Assembly (NCBI GenBank): GCA_910584125.1
Contig: CAJTXU010000012.1
Span: 1 to 64,000, forward strand
Length of the DNA stretch: 64,000 nucleotides
Direction of reading: 5' to 3'
Source of the DNA: an uncultured Muribaculaceae bacterium
Lineage (GTDB): Bacteria > Bacteroidota > Bacteroidia > Bacteroidales > Muribaculaceae
Shown here: piece after piece, positions 62,832 to 64,000 of the stretch
Numbering within the stretch: the first letter of the stretch is position 1
How the letters are laid out: every line of letters begins with the position of its first letter
Position numbers and translations under genes: made by a program
The notes under the pieces: generated by a model
Told to the model about the DNA's origin: nothing
Seen by the model: the letters and a program-made list of their open reading frames with translations, nothing else
The model's database searches: none

Positions 62832-64000
62832 CTATTGCTTACGCTCAGTGAGTTCAAAAGTCCATTCTCCAGCCTTGTTCGAACCGGTATGTTTCACCGA
62901 CAGCCATGGTTTTACTTTTTTCATCAGATAGCGTATGGCCATTGGAGTGAGACCAAATTTGTCCGAACACTCTTTTAATGTTGCGGAGGGCTCATTGAGC
63001 AGAAATAGCAAAACCGCTTTCTGAGAATCATCAAGATTTATTTGTTCCTTTATTTGTTTCTTTATTTGTCCTTTCGAGGAGTAACCTATAGATTCTTTGG
63101 TGTTTATAATGGAGTTTGTTTGTTCTTGCCCGTGATTTATTTGTTGTCCCTTTGTGTTTGTTTGTTCCGGGTCTTTGACGAGTGGCAGTGTCAACCATAC
63201 TTCCCTTACGTCGACAAGCTCTTTGAGATCCGGACGAATAAATCCAAGAGTCTTCCAAGCAGTCAAAATCTTTTGGAATCCGGATCCGATGTTATCTCCA
63301 TATCCAATCATACGGAACATCTTTTGAATATTCCTGTTGCGGGCATGAGTGAAATCACCTTTATAGATTCTCTCGGCCGAGATTCTAAGCAATCCTGGAT
63401 TCCGCATAATAATTGCGTCATCTCGCCGGTCGATGCGCAAAACGCCCTCGGTCTGGAAATCCGAGTATGTGACTGAATTTATAATCGCTTCGCGGACTCC
63501 ATCATATAGTGGGCCGCCGTCACGTCGTGCAACACCAACTATTCTGCCTTCCGAAGGGAGAGTGAACAGCAGCTTCCGCATGGCCAGTATAACAAAATTG
63601 TAGAGGTTGTTTTCCCAACGGCCATCATAAGTCAGGCGGTCATTCCATTTCAGATTTGTTCCTGGCTCCACGCCGATAAGGTCAAGATAATCCATCCGGA
63701 ACAATGGAAAGCGTTTCTCGATTGGAGTCCCCTTGCCGAACATCATCAAGCCGGCAATCGTCAGCCCCTCGCTCTCTTTATGGCGGTCATAGTCATAGCC
63801 TCCCATCTTATAAAGGAACTCCTTGTTGTCAAGATTCTTGTATGCGTGTCCCGGATTCGCGGTGTCGAATACCTGACGATATCCCCGAAGAGTTTCTTCA
63901 TCAATATCATCCATGCCATAATGCTCAATAATCTGACCATCAATATCATCGGAGCTGTCGCGGAGCATCATGGCAAGTTCCTCGCGGTCAATCCGGCGGT
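62832..64000 (-). CDS. AlbA_2-type ATP-binding transcriptional regulator, cut by the window edge
   Basis: The frame is open to the right edge (64000), so the N-terminus is missing. At least 385 residues are seen. The first part fits a Schlafen AlbA_2-type domain's end and the ATP-binding region of the COG2865 group (LTIAGLMMFGKGTPIEKRFP, DGVREAIINSVTYSDFQ, RDDAIIMRNPG, GYGDNIGSGFQKIL). A polar linker with repeated K/Q/E-N-Q stretches (about KGQIKKQIKEQ) precedes a C-terminal HTH-like segment (SATLKECSDKFGLTPMAIRYLMK, shown in part). A and T content is higher than in neighbours, suggesting transfer. Its regulon is unknown. Confidence 0.82.
   Translation of the reverse strand, partial: RRIDREELAMMLRDSSDDIDGQIIEHYGMDDIDEETLRGYRQVFDTANPGHAYKNLDNKEFLYKMGGYDYDRHKESEGLTIAGLMMFGKGTPIEKRFPLFRMDYLDLIGVEPGTNLKWNDRLTYDGRWENNLYNFVILAMRKLLFTLPSEGRIVGVARRDGGPLYDGVREAIINSVTYSDFQTEGVLRIDRRDDAIIMRNPGLLRISAERIYKGDFTHARNRNIQKMFRMIGYGDNIGSGFQKILTAWKTLGFIRPDLKELVDVREVWLTLPLVKDPEQTNTKGQQINHGQEQTNSIINTKESIGYSSKGQIKKQIKEQINLDDSQKAVLLFLLNEPSATLKECSDKFGLTPMAIRYLMKKVKPWLSVKHTGSNKAGEWTFELTERKQ

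Noticed and set aside
62695..62931. A 78-codon hydrophobic frame starting MPIIGMWMKK
   Set aside because: It overlaps the 3' end of the ATP-binding regulator on the other strand, has no promoter or ribosome binding site, and its hydrophobic look comes from AT-rich sequence.

Overview
The window is a GC-rich chromosomal stretch of a Bacteroidales bacterium, most likely a member of the Muribaculaceae or a close relative. The evidence is repeated -7 promoter boxes of the Bacteroidetes form TAnnTTTG, often with TTTG about 19-20 bases upstream. There is also a Bacteroidetes-type gene set (SufE, POT transporter, a 1,140-residue SecA, class I mannose-6-phosphate isomerase, DUF4105 and DUF3316-like proteins) and at least four exported proteins with C-terminal tails like type IX secretion (T9SS) sorting domains. 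Coding density is high. No tRNA, rRNA, CRISPR array, prophage or intact insertion sequence was seen.

Layout. 1-8.6 kb: tail of a DUF1703-type ATPase/nuclease, recO, a small membrane protein, sufE with a peptide transporter, greA behind a 190-bp MITE-like palindrome, a HIT protein, an alcohol dehydrogenase with an acyl-CoA ligase, and an NlpE-like lipoprotein. 8.6-17.7 kb: a 96-bp promoter-terminator element, an exported alpha-amylase, and an asparagine/aspartate-to-fumarate module (aspA divergent from dcuB, asparaginase and a porin). 17.7-24.2 kb: a cobalamin-riboswitch operon with a BtuB-like receptor, a BtuG-like beta-propeller carrying a T9SS-like tail, and a large third exported protein. 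24.3-30.6 kb: the second, identical copy of the 96-bp element, a C10 protease whose signal peptide is out of frame, a C69 dipeptidase, and a complete DUF1703 protein. 30.7-41.9 kb: a membrane-spanning lipoprotein regulator, a pseudouridine synthase with a prion-like N-terminus, asnS, a DUF4105 protein, a degenerate phosphatase-fold protein and secA. 41.9-54.6 kb: an MFS pump, aspS, nif3, a zinc-ribbon protein, the preQ1 pathway (queD, queE, queC, then manA and queF), a TM2 protein, topoisomerase IV subunit A and an envelope protein. 54.7-64 kb: a KAS III-like enzyme, a complete pseudaminic acid pathway (pseB, pseC, a pseF-pseH fusion, pseG, pseI) below two GYF/CD225-type membrane proteins, and a truncated AlbA-type ATP-binding regulator.

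How the genes work together. Imported asparagine can be deamidated by the exported asparaginase and aspartate then converted to fumarate by AspA, with DcuB exchanging C4-dicarboxylates for fumarate respiration. The cobalamin operon should be switched off by B12 and build a surface B12 capture system. The que genes make preQ1 for queuosine, and the pse genes make CMP-pseudaminic acid for a surface glycan whose transferases are not here. The most unusual material is the duplicated 96-bp element, the B12 operon with T9SS-like propeller, the pse cluster with its gene fusion, the frameshift inside a perfect inverted repeat, and families of 7- and 10-bp tandem repeats at gene 3' ends.
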